From: JAANXG01 sp963731035 | GTDB taxonomy: Bacteria; Pseudomonadota; Gammaproteobacteria; Arenicellales; JAANXG01 | NCBI GenBank assembly: GCA_963731035.1 | Contig: CAVSUY010000001.1 | Coordinates: forward strand, 46,572-110,571 | Direction: 5' to 3' | DNA: 64,000 bases | Shown: piece after piece, positions 61,970 to 64,000 of the stretch | Layout of the letters: each line of letters starts with the position of its first letter | How positions within the stretch are numbered: the first letter of the stretch is position 1 | Translations under genes and position numbers: made by a program | Notes under the pieces: model-generated | What the model was told of the DNA's origin: nothing | The model's database searches: none | Seen by the model: only the letters and a program-made list of their open reading frames with translations

Positions 61970-62836
61970 TCAGGTGCTCGCGGCCACCCCGGCGCGCAGC
62001 TCTTCTATCCAGTCCGCCGCCGTTCGAGCGTCCACTTCCGCCTCGCGGACGAGCTGGTCGAAATGCCCGGTGAGGGCAAGTACCTGCTGGCGGTCGCGAA
62101 ACACCATGTAGAACTGGCCGACGTAGACGATGGCCAGCAACGGGCCGTAGATTCCCAGCGGCGAGCTGTAGATCTTCTTGGAATCGAACAGGTACAGACG
62201 CAGCGACGGATAGTAATCGCGGCACATCCGGGCCAAATGATCCAGTTGAGCGTCCCGGGCCGCGGCTGACAGACCCTTCCAGTAACCCTCTCCCCGGGCG
62301 AACGTTTCCAGCACGTCGATACGCGTGCACAACTCCACGTCGGAGCCCGGCGCTCGAATATGGCTCAAGGTATCCCGCATCGAGACGATGGCCTGCTCCG
62401 GTGTCTTACCGAGAAAGGCTTTGTACTCGTGCTCGAGCACCGCCTCGGTCTTCAGACCGTCGGGCAGGGAGGCCGGAACATGGCGAATCTTGTAGCCGGC
62501 CGCCTCGCGATGACAGGCCTGAATGAACTCGTCGGCCGGCGTGCGCGTCGCTCTCTCGAACTGGAAAGAGGCGGAGAGAATATCGGCGGCCCGTTCATGG
62601 CGGTCCGACAAGCCCAACAGCCAGTCGGCACTGACCCCGAGCGCCTCGGCACATTCCGCCGCCAGGTGAACATTGGGCAGGCGGGGATCCTCGGAATTGA
62701 GGATCTGCGTCAGGGTCGAGCGATCAAAGCCCGTCGCCCGGGCCAGCTCGCTGCGGCTCGAATCGGCGCTGCGGATGGCGGTATTCAGGCGGTCCCGGAA
62801 GAGCTTGGCGCGATCTCCTTTGTGCATGCCAGACAT
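61970..62836 (-). CDS. XRE-family transcriptional regulator with unknown C-terminal domain
   Basis: A 288-residue protein. Residues about 5-60 form a Cro/C1-type HTH (AIRSADSSRSELARATGFDRSTLTQILNSED, shown in part, and LAAECAEALGVSADWLLGLSD). A second domain of about 200 residues includes YYPSLRLYLFDSKKIYSSPL and GPLLAIVYVGQFYMVFRDRQ, which I do not recognise; it may sense a ligand. The start is taken at MSGMHKGDRAKL after a weak GGTGGG; ATG codons at 62827 and 62875 are alternatives. It is divergent from the DUF2061 gene. Confidence 0.78.
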   Translation of the reverse strand: MSGMHKGDRAKLFRDRLNTAIRSADSSRSELARATGFDRSTLTQILNSEDPRLPNVHLAAECAEALGVSADWLLGLSDRHERAADILSASFQFERATRTPADEFIQACHREAAGYKIRHVPASLPDGLKTEAVLEHEYKAFLGKTPEQAIVSMRDTLSHIRAPGSDVELCTRIDVLETFARGEGYWKGLSAAARDAQLDHLARMCRDYYPSLRLYLFDSKKIYSSPLGIYGPLLAIVYVGQFYMVFRDRQQVLALTGHFDQLVREAEVDARTAADWIEELRAGVAAST

Positions 62837-62962
62837 TTTCCCACCAGTGTTTACATTTATCAACATTTGAGGCATTTACTTGACAACGTTCTGAATTGTG
62901 CGATGCAGCGAGACTCCACTACCCTTGGCGACCATCACAGACCACTCGAGCAATCGAATTTC

Positions 62963-63187
62963 ATGGAGAGCGCCGCGCGCACAATCATCAAGGCAGTTTC
63001 CTGGCAAGCGCTGGGACTGCTGTCCATGGCGATAATCGGATACCTCTTCACGGGGTCCATCATGGCCGCCGGTTCTCTCGCCCTGGTCACCACCGCCTGC
63101 GGCGCGGTGTGCTACGTGCTTCACGAGCGCGTATGGAACCGGATTTCGTGGGGTCGTATGGATCCGCGCTACTCGACGCTTCGGTAG
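62963..63187 (+). CDS. DUF2061 family membrane protein
   Basis: A 74-residue protein with two helices (AVSWQALGLLSMAIIGYLFTG and AAGSLALVTTACGAVCYVLHERVW). The motif KAVSWQALG near the N-terminus and YVLHERVWNRISWG near the C-terminus define the DUF2061 family, of unknown function. A longer open frame upstream overlaps the divergent XRE gene. Confidence 0.87.
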   Translation: MESAARTIIKAVSWQALGLLSMAIIGYLFTGSIMAAGSLALVTTACGAVCYVLHERVWNRISWGRMDPRYSTLR

Positions 63188-63293
63188 TCCACGGCCCCGG
63201 CACGCGACCCGCCCGTCGTTCCCCGACGGCGCTTGTAATCCAGCCTCCTTAGGCCCCAAGATTCCGCTTGTTATACAAGGCGAGAAAAAGGGC

Positions 63294-63953
63294 ATGGCGA
63301 CAACACTGGTAATCGGCGCCAACGGCGGCATCGGCCGGCTGTTCTGCCGCCAGGCGGCGGCCGGAGGTCAGGCTGTGCGGGCGATGATACGTACGCCGGA
63401 GCAAAGAGCCTGGTTTGACGCAATTGGTGTCGAGTCGGTGACGGGCGACCTGGAATCCGATTTCGAATCGAACTTCGAAGGATGCGACCGGGTGATCTTC
63501 ACCGCCGGCTCAGGCGCGCACACCGGCCCGGACAAGACCCTGATGGTGGATCTGTACGGCGCCATGCGCGCCATCGACTCCGCCCTCGAGCACGGCATCT
63601 CGCAGTTCGTCATGGTCAGCGCCTTTCGCGCCGAGCAGCCACTCTCGGCCCCGGAGAAGCTTCGGCCCTATGCCGTCGCCAAGCTGGCGGCGGACCGTCT
63701 GCTGATGTGTTCCGGCCTGCCCTACACCATCCTTCGTCCGGGCCGCCTGACGGACGAGCCCGCGAGCGGCCACATACAGGTGCCGCCGTCGGGACGGTAC
63801 GACCCGATCGTCGTGTCCCGGGAAAACGTCGCGCTTTGCATCAACGAAATCCTCGGGGAACCCTGGGCCATCAACCGCACCATCAATCTCGTCGACGGCG
63901 ATCACCCGATATCGGATATCGCCGACCTGATCGACAGCGACGTCGGCTACTGA
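63294..63953 (+). CDS. NAD(P)-binding oxidoreductase (YwnB/NmrA-like atypical SDR)
   Basis: A 219-residue Rossmann protein. TLVIGANGGIGRLFCRQAAAGG is the nucleotide-binding start, RAMIRTPEQ follows strand 2, DRVIFTAGSG strand 4, and YAVAKLAADRLLMCSGLPYTILRPGRLTDEP contains the conserved Tyr/Lys region and the RPG motif. This is the SDR_a5/YwnB group, often linked to redox or quinone stress; no substrate is assigned. It is the last complete gene; 63954-64000 shows nothing further. Confidence 0.85.
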   Translation: MATTLVIGANGGIGRLFCRQAAAGGQAVRAMIRTPEQRAWFDAIGVESVTGDLESDFESNFEGCDRVIFTAGSGAHTGPDKTLMVDLYGAMRAIDSALEHGISQFVMVSAFRAEQPLSAPEKLRPYAVAKLAADRLLMCSGLPYTILRPGRLTDEPASGHIQVPPSGRYDPIVVSRENVALCINEILGEPWAINRTINLVDGDHPISDIADLIDSDVGY

Positions 63954-64000
63954 GTCAAACCTGCCGCAAAGAGCCCGTGTCCGGAATCCTCATCGGCACC

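Noticed and set aside
62876..62962. Strong sigma-70 promoter with TTGACA near 62880
   Set aside because: No acceptable -10 hexamer at 16-18 bp, so it was not listed as a feature.

Overview
The window reads as one contiguous, gene-dense, high-GC chromosomal segment (roughly 60-65% GC by eye) of a gammaproteobacterium. Supporting this are a PsrA/FadR-like TetR next to fadE, a 716-residue FadB with a separate FadA, the large 1.6-kb-residue NAD-glutamate dehydrogenase, a rimB-rimK-type operon, and many REP-type palindromes of the family common in Pseudomonas, Xanthomonadales and Chromatiales. I cannot name a genus. No rRNA, tRNA, CRISPR array, phage or complete insertion sequence was seen.

Layout. 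1-2.1 kb: the tail of a methyltransferase gene cut by the window edge and a frameshifted acyl-CoA ligase. 2.1-9.8 kb: molybdenum cofactor island (moaD, mobA, fdhD-like, moeA, moaE, moaB/mogA, moaA, moeB-like, DUF1244), without moaC, broken up by repeats. 9.9-10.4 kb: a 64-bp tandem REP array. 10.5-17.5 kb: methylmalonate-semialdehyde dehydrogenase, CDF cation exporter, FAD-linked D-2-hydroxyacid oxidase, acyl-CoA ligase and a ComB-like phosphatase. 17.7-22.5 kb: NAD-glutamate dehydrogenase. 22.7-25.1 kb: RimB protease, RimK ligase and an AstE/ASPA-type deacylase. 25.2-32.5 kb: fadBA, squalene-hopene cyclase, NudC and a 2,4-dienoyl-CoA reductase-type SDR. 33-47.6 kb: phospholipid methyltransferase, then a long minus-strand lipid block: TetR, FadE, FadD-type ligase, enoyl-CoA hydratase, membrane-anchored lipase, followed by DUF1302, DUF1329, a YCF48-like beta-propeller and an RND/MMPL transporter. 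47.7-53.2 kb: small proteins, a MocR-type regulator, lipA, a secreted protein and two divergent paralogous phosphoribosyltransferases with a MITE between them. 53.3-61.6 kb: hydroxyacid metabolism and uptake (2-hydroxyacid dehydrogenase, two GarR/HIBADH-type dehydrogenases, amidase, complete TRAP transporter). 61.7-64 kb: XRE regulator, DUF2061 and an NAD(P)-binding protein.

How it works together. The dominant themes are Moco biosynthesis and lipid catabolism. The lipid block joins an envelope apparatus (predicted outer-membrane DUF1302, periplasmic DUF1329 and YCF48-like proteins, inner-membrane RND pump) to a lipase and to cytoplasmic acyl activation and beta-oxidation under a TetR repressor that has a convincing palindromic operator at its own promoter.

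The most unusual content is in the non-coding DNA. There are REP/REPIN hairpins whose arms covary, a near-perfect 64-bp tandem array of them, a 217-bp MITE with perfect 13-bp terminal inverted repeats and a second copy 40 kb away, a separate hairpin element in three copies with compensatory stem changes, and a segment at 3.5-3.9 kb that is a rearranged (circularly permuted) copy of the cdf/FAD-oxidase junction at 13.1-13.6 kb. Three genes are frameshifted at or beside G/C runs, which more likely reflects consensus errors than gene decay.
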